A DNA stretch of 37,867 nucleotides from JAIFWV01 sp964580495 (GCA_964580495.1 CAZOKE010000008.1:1-37867), one strand, 5' to 3'; shown: positions 17,989-25,212, counted from the first letter of the stretch. Made by a program: numbers and translations. Notes: generated by a model from the letters alone, not told the origin.

Positions 17989-18010
17989 AGTTATTTACAG
18001 TGCCTTTTTT
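17978..18010 (+). terminator. terminator of the GGDEF gene
   Basis: GGCACTTGTAAA pairs with TTTACAGTGCC (one bulge) and is followed by six T. The left arm overlaps the stop codon, and the tail abuts the end of the convergent tsaD. Confidence 0.75.
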
Positions 18011-19040
18011 ATTTCAATTCCAGGTTTGGATCAGCTTCAAATTTTCCATTAGTTTTCGACTTCTTTGATCGTAGCTGATAATAAGCGGCGAGGCCGATCA
18101 TGGCCGCATTGTCTGTGCAATATTCGAATTTGGGAATTGAAACTTGGGTTCTATATTTTTTACCAAGGTCCACAAATCCTGCCCGCAATAATTTATTGGC
18201 AGCTACGCCGCCGCCGAGCATGATCGTCTTCGGCTTATATTTGGCAATGGCTTTTTCTATTTTACCGATCAAGGATTCGACAATCGCGGTCTGGATTGAA
18301 GCGGCAAAATCCGCTTTTCCAGCATCGTTGATTTTTTTATGTTTTTGTAATTCATAGAGAACCGCAGTTTTCAATCCTGAAAAACTAAAATTAAAATCTT
18401 TGGAATTCAGCATCGGGCGTGGGAAATTGAAAGCTTTGGGGTTTCCAGTTTCAGCCAACTTGCTTAATGCCGGGCCGCCGGGATAAGGCAAACCCAAAAG
18501 CTTGGCAGTTTTATCAAAAGCTTCCCCCGCGGCATCGTCAACGGTTTCCCCCAAAATTTGGTATTGGCCGTGAGCTTTCATTAAAACCAGCATGGTATGG
18601 CCGCCGGAGACAATTAGTATTAAAGCCGGAAATTTTGGATTTTGGAATTTAGAATTTGAATTTTCACCAACGAAGTTGGCATAAATATGCGCTTCCATGT
18701 GATTGACCGGCACTACCGGTTTATTGCAAGCCAAACCCAAAGTTTGAGCGGTTTCAACTCCGACCAACAATGAAGTCAGAAGTCCTGGTCCTTGGGTCAC
18801 CGCAATGTGGTTGACCTGGCCAAGTTTGATTTTGGCTTTCTTCAAAGCCAGATCAATGGTTGGGATTATGGCAGTCACGTGTTCGCGGGCCGCAACTTCC
18901 GGCACCACGCCGCCGTATTTAGAGTGCAGCTTGGCTTGGGAGGCAATTATCGACGAGATAATTTTCCCGTCCCTGATAACAGCAGCCGCGGTCTCGTCGC
19001 AGGATGTTTCGATAGCTAGAATTGTTTCGGATCTTGTCAT
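18009..19040 (-). CDS. tsaD: TsaD, tRNA N6-threonylcarbamoyltransferase catalytic subunit
   Basis: Transfers the threonylcarbamoyl group to A37 of tRNAs that read ANN codons. 343 aa. Kae1/TsaD landmarks are all present: LAIETSCDETAAAV at the N-terminus, GVVPEVAAREH, TQGPGLLTSLLVG, the metal-binding HMEAH (about residue 115), VSGGHTMLV, DDAAGEAFDKTAKLLG, GGGVAANKLLR and YCTDNAAMIGLAA. The start at 19040 gives MTRSETILAIETSC; an upstream in-frame ATG at 19091 would translate straight through the terminator of the preceding gene and is rejected. Works with the short TsaB encoded at 5040-5420; TsaE and TsaC are not in this window. Confidence 0.97.
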   Translation of the reverse strand: MTRSETILAIETSCDETAAAVIRDGKIISSIIASQAKLHSKYGGVVPEVAAREHVTAIIPTIDLALKKAKIKLGQVNHIAVTQGPGLLTSLLVGVETAQTLGLACNKPVVPVNHMEAHIYANFVGENSNSKFQNPKFPALILIVSGGHTMLVLMKAHGQYQILGETVDDAAGEAFDKTAKLLGLPYPGGPALSKLAETGNPKAFNFPRPMLNSKDFNFSFSGLKTAVLYELQKHKKINDAGKADFAASIQTAIVESLIGKIEKAIAKYKPKTIMLGGGVAANKLLRAGFVDLGKKYRTQVSIPKFEYCTDNAAMIGLAAYYQLRSKKSKTNGKFEADPNLELK

Positions 19041-19055
19041 GCCACTAATTATAAA

Positions 19056-19082
19056 GAAACCTTGGATTTTTTCCAAGGTTTC
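19056..19082 (-). terminator. terminator between the YggT-like gene and tsaD
   Basis: Perfect 10-bp stem GAAACCTTGG/CCAAGGTTTC with a 7-nt loop and a short T-rich tail on the minus strand, 13 nt after the stop of the 19096-19470 gene. It sits 16 nt before the tsaD ATG, so tsaD needs either read-through or a promoter inside this short gap (TATAAT is present in the tail). Confidence 0.75.
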
Positions 19083-19095
19083 TTTAGGCAATTTT

Positions 19096-19470
19096 TTAAT
19101 AGCGAGCCACGGGACGGGAAAGAGTGAACAACCGAACCAGGACGTAGGCGATCAGCCAATACACAACCATTGCCAGAAGCGTGGACCATTCCCAAACGCC
19201 AATTCCGGCAATCGCGGTCGGCCGAATGACATTGGCAAACGGATTGGCGAATGGCGCGCTGAGGTTATATATTGCGTTGGTAAATCCGGCGGCTGGATTG
19301 GCAGAGAATAGCCGGAGCAAAAAGCGCAAACCCAAAATTATATTGATGATCCAAAGGATCGTCCAGATTGCCCTCGCAATAGGCGAGTAATCGGAATAGT
19401 AAACGTCCCGGCCGGATTGGTCATAGGTCACCCGTTCGTCTTCCGGGCCGGTATCGACAATACGTGCCAT
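19096..19470 (-). CDS. YggT-family membrane protein
   Basis: 124 aa. A polar N-terminus of about 30 residues (acidic and Tyr-rich) precedes a first membrane helix (AIWTILWIINIILGLRFLL). Next comes LRFLLRLFSANPAAGFTNAIY, typical of YggT (RFLLRxxGANPxxPF), then SAPFANPFANVIRP and a second hydrophobic pair (LLAMVVYWLIAYVLVRLF). YggT proteins are small inner-membrane proteins linked to osmotic tolerance and division-gene clusters in other bacteria; the biochemical role is unknown. A GAAAGGA ribosome-binding site precedes the ATG. A bulged hairpin (ACTATT...GTGG/CCAC...AATAGT) lies in its upstream region. Confidence 0.75.
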   Translation of the reverse strand: MARIVDTGPEDERVTYDQSGRDVYYSDYSPIARAIWTILWIINIILGLRFLLRLFSANPAAGFTNAIYNLSAPFANPFANVIRPTAIAGIGVWEWSTLLAMVVYWLIAYVLVRLFTLSRPVARY

Positions 19471-19561
19471 AAATTCCTTTCGTTAATTTCCAAACTATTG
19501 TGGCAATGATTTAAAACCACGGCAATAGTGCAAGGGTACGACATGATGGATAGCTGCAGGC

Positions 19562-19590
19562 TTGAAAAAGCCCTGATTTTACTATATAAT
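19562..19590 (+). promoter_or_regulatory. promoter of tig
   Basis: TTGAAA (19562-19567), a 17-nt spacer and TATAAT (19585-19590), giving a transcription start near 19597 and a 22-nt leader. Confidence 0.8.
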
Positions 19591-19618
19591 TAAGCGGTTG
19601 CATTAAGAATTTATTCAG

Positions 19619-20902
19619 ATGAAAGTTGAAAAAAAGCAAGATTCAAATCAGATCGAATTGATTGTGAAAGTTGGCAAAAGCGACGTCCAGAGCATTTTGG
19701 AGCAGACGGCTGCCGCAATCAATAGGCAAAACCCGCTGCCGGGATTTCGGCCGGGCAAGGCGCCATATAAGCTTATTGTAAACAAGTACAGGGAAGATTA
19801 TATTGTCCGGGAAGCTTTGGATGAAATAGTGCAAGAGACTTTGCGCCAGGCTATCGCTCAAGAGAATTTGGGATTCTACGGGAATTTTGATTTTAATTTA
19901 ATTTCGCTGCTCACTCCCGAATGGCTTTTGGAATATAAAGCCACTGCAGTTCCTATGCCGGAAGTTGTTTTGGGTGATTGGCAAAGCAAAAAAATCAAGC
20001 GTCAGCCGATTTTGGTTCCCAACGAAGATTTGGAAAAAGCTTTGGATGAGTTGGCCGGCATGCGAAAGTCAGAAATAAAAATTGACCGCGAAGCCGGAAT
20101 CAAAGACAAGGTCGTTTTGGATTTTGAGGTATTAGTCGATGGCAAAATTATCGAAGGTGGTTCGGCAAAAGACTTTGAGCTGGTACTTGGAGAAAACCGG
20201 ATGATCCCGGGATTCGAAGATAAAATTGTGGGACACAAGGCCGGCGAATCATTTGAGTTTAACTTAAAATTTCCCGAAGACTACCAGGCCCAAGAACTCG
20301 GCGGCAAAGAAGCCTTGTTTAAGATAAAAATATCGGAAGTAGACGAGATCACTTTGCCTAAAATCGACGACCAATTCGCCCAAAGCTTGGGAGTGGAAAA
20401 TGTCCAGGCCCTGAAAGACCGATTGAGCGAAAATATTGCCCAGGAAAAATACAAAGAGCAAGAAGACCGTTTGGAAATTGAAACTATAAAACATCTAGTC
20501 GACACTGCCAAAATTGGGGAGATTCCGAACAAAATGGCGGAAGACTCGATAGCTGATTTGGTCCACGAGTTTGAACATAATTTGGCACATCAGGGATTGA
20601 GTCTGGAGCAGTACGCGGCAACCAGCAAGAAAACTCTGGACCAGATCAAAGCCGATTTCCGGCCGAAAGCAATCGAGAAAATCAAAACGACTTTGGTTTT
20701 GAATAAGTTGGCTGTTGACGAGAAGATAGATGTTGAAGAAAAAGAAATAGACGAAGAACTAACAGCTCAGCGGAAATATTATGCCGCCAACAAAGAAATT
20801 CTAAACGACTTGCAGCAGCCGGAATACCGCGACCACCTGCGCCGAACTCTGCGCAACCGCAAGATCATCAAATTTATAAAAAGCAAAATTGTAGAATCTT
20901 GA
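19619..20902 (+). CDS. tig: Trigger factor (ribosome-associated chaperone and prolyl isomerase)
   Basis: Binds ribosomal protein L23 at the exit tunnel and shields nascent chains. 427 aa, normal for the family. The N-terminal ribosome-binding domain carries the signature GFRPGKAP at about residues 41-48. The FKBP-type PPIase domain spans about 145-240 (KDKVVLDFEVLVDG, FELVLGENRMIPGFEDKIVGHKAGE). The rest is the helical C-terminal cradle, rich in Lys and Glu. It stands alone between its own promoter and the tRNA-Glu gene and ends with TGA, which shows that UGA is a stop in this genome. Confidence 0.96.
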   Translation: MKVEKKQDSNQIELIVKVGKSDVQSILEQTAAAINRQNPLPGFRPGKAPYKLIVNKYREDYIVREALDEIVQETLRQAIAQENLGFYGNFDFNLISLLTPEWLLEYKATAVPMPEVVLGDWQSKKIKRQPILVPNEDLEKALDELAGMRKSEIKIDREAGIKDKVVLDFEVLVDGKIIEGGSAKDFELVLGENRMIPGFEDKIVGHKAGESFEFNLKFPEDYQAQELGGKEALFKIKISEVDEITLPKIDDQFAQSLGVENVQALKDRLSENIAQEKYKEQEDRLEIETIKHLVDTAKIGEIPNKMAEDSIADLVHEFEHNLAHQGLSLEQYAATSKKTLDQIKADFRPKAIEKIKTTLVLNKLAVDEKIDVEEKEIDEELTAQRKYYAANKEILNDLQQPEYRDHLRRTLRNRKIIKFIKSKIVES

Positions 20903-20906
20903 ACTC

Positions 20907-20935
20907 TTGAAAACCCAAGGAATTTGGGCTACAAT
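20907..20935 (+). promoter_or_regulatory. promoter of tRNA-Glu
   Basis: TTGAAA (20907-20912), a 17-nt spacer and TACAAT (20930-20935); start near 20942, 25 nt before the mature tRNA 5' end. Confidence 0.7.
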
Positions 20936-20966
20936 GGTCTAGATTTTACAATTGATGGCAATTCAT

Positions 20967-21041
20967 GGCCCTATCGTCTAACGGTTAGGACACCAGGTTT
21001 TCATCCTGGTAATCGGGGTTCGATTCCCCGTGGGGCTGCCA
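20967..21041 (+). tRNA. tRNA-Glu (UUC)
   Basis: Complete cloverleaf of 75 nt. The acceptor stem GGCCCTA pairs with TGGGGCT (including G-T pairs), the anticodon stem CCAGG/CCTGG encloses loop TTTTCAT with anticodon TTC at 21000-21002, and the T-arm CGGGG/CCCCG contains TTCGATT. The CCA end is encoded (21039-21041). Confidence 0.96.
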
Positions 21042-21045
21042 GAAC

Positions 21046-21074
21046 AAAAAACTCCAACTTGTTTGGAGTTTTTT
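21046..21074 (+). terminator. terminator of tRNA-Glu
   Basis: AAAAACTCCAA pairs with TTTGGAGTTTTT around a short loop, with a T-run on the plus strand, five bases after the tRNA. Confidence 0.85.
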
Positions 21075-21146
21075 GTTTCTGAAAATCCAATGTGGAATCG
21101 AACGGGTTGGAAGTGAGGCAAGTCATCAGACGCAGCCGAACGTCGG

Positions 21147-21223
21147 CCAAACCTCCTGTGGAGGTTTGGGCGCCAACCCTGACAAGCCGCTTAAGCGGCG
21201 CGGAATTCCCCGTGGGGCTACCA
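21147..21223 (+). repeat. structured stretch ending in a duplicate of the tRNA-Glu 3' end
   Basis: Most of the 306-nt gap from 21042 to 21347 is non-coding. It contains a perfect 10-bp hairpin CCAAACCTCC/GGAGGTTTGG with a 3-nt loop (21147-21169) and a perfect 14-bp palindrome GCCGCTTAAGCGGC (21186-21199). At 21205-21223 is a copy of the last 19 bases of the tRNA gene (21023-21041) with one mismatch (18/19). The two copies lie 182 bp apart in direct orientation, as an attachment-site duplication would. The intervening sequence is locally richer in G+C than its surroundings. Confidence 0.6.
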
Positions 21224-21347
21224 CCAAAGAAGATTTCTGTGAGAAGTCTTTTTTGTTTAAATTGCAAATTTGTTTTTGTAGAAATCGGACAATTTACGAA
21301 ATTTACTGAAGTGATACGATCGTTATGAATTAATGAAAGGAGATTTT

Positions 21348-21455
21348 ATGGTGGATATCAAAAAAGATATGGATGACGCCGAGGAAAAAGCCAAGAATGC
21401 CGGGCAACGCGCGAAAGAGGATGCCGAAAAAACTTGGGAAGACGTAAAGCCCTAA
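21348..21455 (+). CDS. 35-aa charged amphipathic small protein
   Basis: Short gene with AAAGGAG placed 5 nt before the ATG and a perfect terminator 5 nt after the stop. The peptide begins MVDIKKDMDDAEEKAK and continues as an uninterrupted Lys/Glu/Asp/Ala-rich stretch, ending TWEDVKP, so it should form a single amphipathic helix. The composition recalls CsbD-like or LEA-like stress peptides, but it is too short to place in a family. No membrane segment. Confidence 0.7.
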   Translation: MVDIKKDMDDAEEKAKNAGQRAKEDAEKTWEDVKP

Positions 21456-21460
21456 ACTTA

Positions 21461-21484
21461 AACACCCGGAAACGGGTGTTTTTG
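21461..21484 (+). terminator. terminator of the 35-aa gene
   Basis: Perfect 8-bp stem AACACCCG/CGGGTGTT with a stable GAAA tetraloop and five T. Confidence 0.9.
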
Positions 21485-21552
21485 TATAATTTATACCGTT
21501 GGCAATATTTATAGCGCCAGCTATAATTGTCTAAATTAATTCAAGGGAAAAT

Positions 21553-21846
21553 ATGATAATTGTTCACGAAACTTTTGTTTGCAAACCGGGCAATGCCAGC
21601 AAGCTGGCAAAATTGTTTAAGGATGCGTTCAGCTATGATCCGCATATCAAGCAAGTTATGACGGATATGACCGGCCAATACAATCGGGTAATTATGGCTG
21701 CGGAGTACCAAAATCTGGCCGAATACGGAAAAAGCTGGGAAGACATGAAAAATCCGACTCCGGAAATGAAAGAAGCCATGAAGAAAATGGAAGGGTATAC
21801 GGAACTGTACCTTACCGGTTCGCGCGAAATATTTCGAGTTTGGTAA
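21553..21846 (+). CDS. small dimeric alpha/beta-barrel-like protein, 97 aa
   Basis: Preceded by AAGGG at proper spacing. The sequence MIIVHETFVCKPGNASKLAKLFKD, a second strand NRVIMAAEYQNLAEY, and a terminal TGSREIFRVW give a beta-alpha-beta-beta-alpha-beta order like that of ABM/NIPSNAP-type dimeric ferredoxin-like barrels. No catalytic residues can be recognised, so an enzymatic role should not be assumed. It stands alone and converges on the exported coiled-coil gene at 21964. Confidence 0.65.
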   Translation: MIIVHETFVCKPGNASKLAKLFKDAFSYDPHIKQVMTDMTGQYNRVIMAAEYQNLAEYGKSWEDMKNPTPEMKEAMKKMEGYTELYLTGSREIFRVW

Positions 21847-21859
21847 ATTTCCTGAAAAT

Positions 21860-21953
21860 AAAAACCGCCTTGGGTCCCAACCTGGATTTATTTCAGGATC
21901 TCTTGTAAGAGATTCCGGATCAAGTCCGGAATGGGTTACCTGGGCAGTTTTTT
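21860..21953. terminator. convergent terminator with a branched fold
   Basis: An outer stem (AAAACCGCC near 21861 with GGGCAGTTTTT near 21942, plus GGT...AACC with GGGTTACC) encloses three consecutive hairpins. These are CCTG/CAGG (21881-21897), ATCTCT/AGAGAT with loop TGTA (21898-21913) and TTCCGGA/TCCGGAA (21913-21931). The last resembles a palindrome common in intergenic repeats of many bacteria. T-runs at both ends fit bidirectional termination. Confidence 0.6.
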
Positions 21954-21963
21954 ATTCTTGAGG

Positions 21964-22716
21964 TTATTGATTGGTAGTACTCGTGCTAGTTTGGCCCAGA
22001 GCTTGCTTTAATGCAGCGCTCAACTGTTCTGCAGTAGTGCGGAAAGTCTGAAGAGCAGTCTGTACAGTCTGGTTGCGGGTCTTGGCCAAAGCTTGGATTT
22101 GCGGCCCAAGCTTGTCCACGTTTTGGTGCTGGGTCTGCAAAGCTTTGATTGCTTCTTGGATGCTGGCCCGGAATGTCGCGCGAGCCGTTGCGGGTGCTAC
22201 TCCGGAACTGCAATCAGATTTGGCCTTGGCAATCGCTGCATCGACCGATGTTTGATAGGTATTAATCACAGCAGACATGGTCTGTTGGTGATCGGCTACA
22301 GCTTTATCCACTCCGGTTCGAAATGTGGCAATTGCCGCGTCCACAGTTTTTTCGCGGGTGGCAATGTCTGCTGTCAAACCTGTGATAAAGGTTTGGACTG
22401 CCTGCTTTTGGGCGTCAGTAGTTGCATGGTTTTGCAGAGCCGTAAATTGGTTTTGCCGATCCTGGGCCCACTGGTTCCGCTCATCCGCCAGTTGGGTATT
22501 CAGCGCGCTTCGGCGGGATTGAATATCCCCCAGAACTTGGTTTTGGTGATCAGTAAGATTTGTCATGCGGGTTGTGAGCCGCTGATCCATGTTCGACCCG
22601 ATAGTAGAAATGTTGGTGCAAAAATTCGACGTTGTGGTCACAGCGAAAGTCAGGCTTGGAAAAACCAACGACGCCGCTGCAAATACCAAAGCAAGTTTAT
22701 TGAACTTCAGTGTCAT
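21964..22716 (-). CDS. exported coiled-coil protein, 250 aa
   Basis: Sec signal peptide at residues 1-25 (MTLKFNKLALVFAAASLVFPS, then cleavage near TFA-VT). The mature part is almost entirely helical, rich in Gln, Ala and Thr, with heptad-like spacing and repeated modules of about 30 residues (for example KTVDAAIATFRTGVDKAV and INTYQTSVDAAIAKAK). It has two Cys, at about 33 and 168. The C-terminus is Ser/Thr-rich. AGGAG lies 7 nt before the ATG. The start lies inside the end of the upstream gene (20-bp overlap), so the two are translated together. A surface or periplasmic structural role is an inference; no family recognised. Confidence 0.75.
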   Translation of the reverse strand: MTLKFNKLALVFAAASLVFPSLTFAVTTTSNFCTNISTIGSNMDQRLTTRMTNLTDHQNQVLGDIQSRRSALNTQLADERNQWAQDRQNQFTALQNHATTDAQKQAVQTFITGLTADIATREKTVDAAIATFRTGVDKAVADHQQTMSAVINTYQTSVDAAIAKAKSDCSSGVAPATARATFRASIQEAIKALQTQHQNVDKLGPQIQALAKTRNQTVQTALQTFRTTAEQLSAALKQALGQTSTSTTNQ

Positions 22717-23008
22717 TGTATACTCCTGAAAATGAATTAATAGTTTGAGTGTCGCTGCTGGTTGCAGCCGCTTCGTTGTCGGACTGTTTAACTATTGCGT
22801 CAGTTTGTGTTGACCCCGAAATTGCGGCGTTTACTATGTCGTCCGGATTGCCGGAGGCATTGGCATTGCTAGAGCTGGCGGTATTCGAGCCCGTAGCATT
22901 GTTGGTATAGTTCACAGGAGCCGGTTTGTTCGAATTGAGTTTCATATACCCGATCCCAGCAGCTATAAGCACAACCACGACCACCAGGGCAATTACAAAT
23001 TTGGACAT
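22697..23008 (-). CDS. small membrane-anchored Ser/Asn-rich protein, 103 aa
   Basis: The start at 23008 gives MSKFVIALVVVVVLIAAGIG, a single N-terminal membrane anchor with no lipobox. After it comes a low-complexity linker rich in Asn, Ser, Ala and Thr (PVNYTNNATGSNTASSSNA) and a short polar tail. The in-frame start at 23062 would add a segment with no hydrophobic or conserved character. It overlaps and precedes the exported coiled-coil gene by 20 bp, which suggests that both products act together at the cell surface. Function unknown. Confidence 0.7.
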   Translation of the reverse strand: MSKFVIALVVVVVLIAAGIGYMKLNSNKPAPVNYTNNATGSNTASSSNANASGNPDDIVNAAISGSTQTDAIVKQSDNEAAATSSDTQTINSFSGVYNDTEVQ

Positions 23009-23128
23009 ATGGTTTTGTATAAGATTTAATGATAAAACGTATTTGAATTGTGCCAAGGGCAATTGATTTAGTCAAACGCTAGCAATGATAAATATAAATG
23101 CTTATAATATAGGGTGAAAGGAGTTCAT

Positions 23129-23380
23129 ATGCATTCATATACTTATCTGAATTCTATGAATTGGGGCCCGGGGTTCAGTTTGGCTTTAGTTCCTGTTTTT
23201 GCCATCGTCATTATTTGGTCCTTAGTCTGGAAAGGAATAGCCTTGTGGCGGAGCGCGCGCAATGGACACACAGCCTGGTTTGTTGTTTTGCTTATCGTAA
23301 ATACAGTGGGGATTTTGGAAATCATATACATACTGACCGCTGGCAAGAAACACCTGCCGCCAAGCTCTCCTGCAGCCTAA
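23129..23380 (+). CDS. DUF5652-type small membrane protein
   Basis: 83 aa with two membrane helices (about residues 14-35 and 48-70). The segment WKGIALWRSARNGHTAWF followed by VNTVGILEIIYI is the pattern of the DUF5652 family, a small membrane protein widespread in Patescibacteria and of unknown function. AAAGGAG lies 5 nt before the ATG at 23129; an upstream GTG in frame is less likely. A TATAAT at 23103-23108 probably starts the message, and a bidirectional terminator follows. Confidence 0.8.
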   Translation: MHSYTYLNSMNWGPGFSLALVPVFAIVIIWSLVWKGIALWRSARNGHTAWFVVLLIVNTVGILEIIYILTAGKKHLPPSSPAA

Positions 23381-23383
23381 ATA

Positions 23384-23410
23384 AAAAAACCGCCCAACCT
23401 GGGCGGTTTT
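23384..23410. terminator. bidirectional terminator
   Basis: Perfect stem AAAACCGCCC/GGGCGGTTTT with a 5-nt loop. On the plus strand it ends the DUF5652 gene; on the minus strand it begins at the stop codon of the 31-aa gene. Confidence 0.9.
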
Positions 23411-23504
23411 AATGTTTTGACTTGAATAAGCTCAGCAGTTTTTCGTAAATTATGATTAAGCCGCTTAAAATAATATTGATGATTCCGTCAAAGATGTCTT
23501 TCAT
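23409..23504 (-). CDS. 31-aa hydrophobic amphipathic peptide
   Basis: Very short frame on the minus strand whose TAA stop is the first base of a perfect terminator and whose ATG lies about 8 nt after a TATAAT (23518-23513). The peptide starts MKDIFDGIINIILSG, has a run of Ile/Leu and ends LLSLFKSKH. Charged residues are confined to the ends, as in single-helix membrane-active peptides (phenol-soluble-modulin-like or type-I-toxin-like). No antitoxin gene or overlapping antisense promoter is evident. That this is a real gene rests on the promoter/terminator frame around it. Confidence 0.5.
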   Translation of the reverse strand: MKDIFDGIINIILSGLIIIYEKLLSLFKSKH

Positions 23505-23549
23505 ATACTCATATTATAAATGATATAGCTGCGGAAGAGTAGCAAGCTA

Positions 23550-23580
23550 GCAATTTGCACAAGAACTTGCATGAAATTGC
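23550..23580. repeat. imperfect inverted repeat, possible operator
   Basis: GCAATTT/AAATTGC outer arms with an inner CAAG/CTTG pair, lying between the 31-aa gene and the gene at 23694. It could be an operator for either divergent unit; no T-run follows. Confidence 0.35.
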
Positions 23581-23615
23581 AAAAAATTTTATTATTTATC
23601 ATACTTTTTTGCGGG

Positions 23616-23644
23616 TTGCATTTATTACAGAAGACTTCTAAACT
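23616..23644 (+). promoter_or_regulatory. promoter of the 23694 gene
   Basis: TTGCAT (23616-23621), a 17-nt spacer and TAAACT (23639-23644); leader about 43 nt. Confidence 0.45.
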
Positions 23645-23693
23645 AAAGCCAAGTCCATTTGCAATGCAGTTGAAGTAAATTAAATATTTTGGC

Positions 23694-24485
23694 ATGAATC
23701 AAATTTTAGAAAACGACATTAAGCCGGTTGGCAATCCCACAGAGGCGATTGACCAATTTGTTGGCGAGCAGTTTATCGAATGGCTGGTAGAATATACCGC
23801 GCATGAAATGCGGACTTTCTTGGTAGGGACTGGCATAACCAAGCTTCAGCCAAAAATCGAAAAATTGCGGAAATTTATGCTGCAGCGCTATATTGCGGCT
23901 GAAGCCTTTACCGGCGGCAAAGAAGGCGAACCGGGTTTCTTGGGCTTTGCCATTGCCAACCTATCCGAATCCGCGGATCCGGAGGCCGAATCAGCCTTGG
24001 AAATTTTGGAAAAAAAGAGGGAAGAAGAATTCGAAGGGTTAGGCAGCAGCCGGGGAATCAAGAAAGACGTCCATAAATCGCTTTGGGTAAAATTGCTTAA
24101 AGCTTTGGGCGTAAGCGATGAGGAAATTGAACGGACAGAACCCAAAGAGTGGACCCGCAACTATATTGCCGAGCTTTCGGACCTGTTTTCAAACGGGGAA
24201 TGGCAGGAAGTGGCAGGAGCTTTTGCAGCGCATGAGCGGAGTGTGCCCGAAGAAAACAAAGTCCTGCTTGCTTTGCTGAAATCCATGGGCATAGCCGAAA
24301 CCGACTTGGAAATTTTAACCTGGCATGCTGCCGCGGATTTCAAATACGTAGTCAACACGGGGCACATCCTGGAAAAAATAGTTTTTGACAAGGACAATAA
24401 ACAACTGGTTTGGCAAGGAGTTACACGCCAGTTGCAGATCCGGAAAGATTTCTTAAACGAGCTGATCAAACATTTGGAAATATAA
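23694..24485 (+). CDS. possible heme-oxygenase-like (HDO-type) protein, 263 aa
   Basis: All-helical, soluble and acidic. The C-terminal half reads EVAGAFAAHERSVP, then LLALLKSMGI, then LTWHAAADFKYVVNTGH. This spacing is similar to TenA/CADD-type helical oxidases, in which E...H and HxxxDxxH ligands bind one or two irons. Here the HxxxD part (H211, D215) is present, but the third ligand expected three residues later is Tyr, with a His only at position 224. Metal binding is therefore uncertain, and the protein may be a non-catalytic relative. No Shine-Dalgarno sequence is seen. It has its own promoter and a terminator shared with the sigma/anti-sigma operon. Confidence 0.5.
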   Translation: MNQILENDIKPVGNPTEAIDQFVGEQFIEWLVEYTAHEMRTFLVGTGITKLQPKIEKLRKFMLQRYIAAEAFTGGKEGEPGFLGFAIANLSESADPEAESALEILEKKREEEFEGLGSSRGIKKDVHKSLWVKLLKALGVSDEEIERTEPKEWTRNYIAELSDLFSNGEWQEVAGAFAAHERSVPEENKVLLALLKSMGIAETDLEILTWHAAADFKYVVNTGHILEKIVFDKDNKQLVWQGVTRQLQIRKDFLNELIKHLEI

Positions 24486-24512
24486 AAACCGCTCTATATC
24501 GAGAGCGGTTTT
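24485..24512. terminator. bidirectional terminator
   Basis: Perfect 11-bp stem AAAACCGCTCT/AGAGCGGTTTT with a 6-nt loop between two convergent genes. Confidence 0.9.
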
Positions 24513-24513
24513 A

Positions 24514-25212
24514 TTATTCGTCAGAATTTGAATCGGAATTTTTGTGGAGTTTTTCTCGATTGACCTTAATCGTAGCCAAGCTGTCTTCAATTTCAGCTTT
24601 AATTTGGGCATCGGTTATTTGGTTTTTTAACAGTTCCATTTTTTGCTCATGTTTGTTCGACAAATCATTAAGCTGTTTAACGATTGCCAAGATTTTTGAA
24701 TCATTCTGACGGGATTGGGATTGGATGATTGCCACATTGGATACTGCATCGACAATGCTTTGCTGGGAAGCTCGAATTTCCGCTTGGATTTGCTGGGAAT
24801 TCTGGCTGCCGGCGGGTTGGATTTGTTCCAACTCTGTGAGCCGTTGGGCGACGATATCCGTGCGGTACTGCGCTTTTTGCGTGTCAGGCAAAGGCAAGCT
24901 TAGCACGAGGTTATTTTGGAAAGTTTGGACCTTGTACAACCGTTCCCCTGGTTTGGCTTTGTTGGAGGCATAAGCTAAACCGGCTGTGGTGCCGACCAGG
25001 ATTACCGAGGTTACTAAACCTGCGACATAGCGGGGGAAGAAATGATGTATCGGTGTCCTATACTTTTCAGTACCGGGCGTGGTCCGGTCTTTTAATGCCA
25101 TCATAAGCCTGGCTTTGACATTTTGCTGGTCAAATTTAAAATCCTGCCGGGAATCAGCCAGGGCTTTAATGACTTTTTTATCAGTTTTGTCGTAAAAAAA
25201 TGACCAATTCAT
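24514..25212 (-). CDS. membrane protein with DUF5667-like domain, probable anti-sigma factor
   Basis: 232 aa. The cytoplasmic N-terminus (about 60 residues) is followed by one membrane helix (YVAGLVTSVILVGTTAGLAYA). The outer part starts with KPGERLYKVQTFQNNLVLSLP and AQYRTDIVAQRLTELEQIQ, the pattern of the DUF5667 domain (PGD-x-LYPVK...A-LxxARxRLxE), and continues as a long coiled coil with a charged C-terminus. It lies 17 bp after an ECF sigma gene on the same strand, the standard place for the cognate membrane anti-sigma factor. There is no zinc-binding HxxxCxxC motif, so it is not a ZAS-type factor. Confidence 0.7.
   Translation of the reverse strand: MNWSFFYDKTDKKVIKALADSRQDFKFDQQNVKARLMMALKDRTTPGTEKYRTPIHHFFPRYVAGLVTSVILVGTTAGLAYASNKAKPGERLYKVQTFQNNLVLSLPLPDTQKAQYRTDIVAQRLTELEQIQPAGSQNSQQIQAEIRASQQSIVDAVSNVAIIQSQSRQNDSKILAIVKQLNDLSNKHEQKMELLKNQITDAQIKAEIEDSLATIKVNREKLHKNSDSNSDE

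Noticed and set aside
19041..19091. N-terminal extension of TsaD
   Set aside because: It would be translated from the perfect terminator hairpin of the preceding gene.
21001..21267. 88-aa minus-strand frame containing RGIEPRLPG
   Set aside because: It is the antisense of the tRNA-Glu T-arm region, a common false gene.
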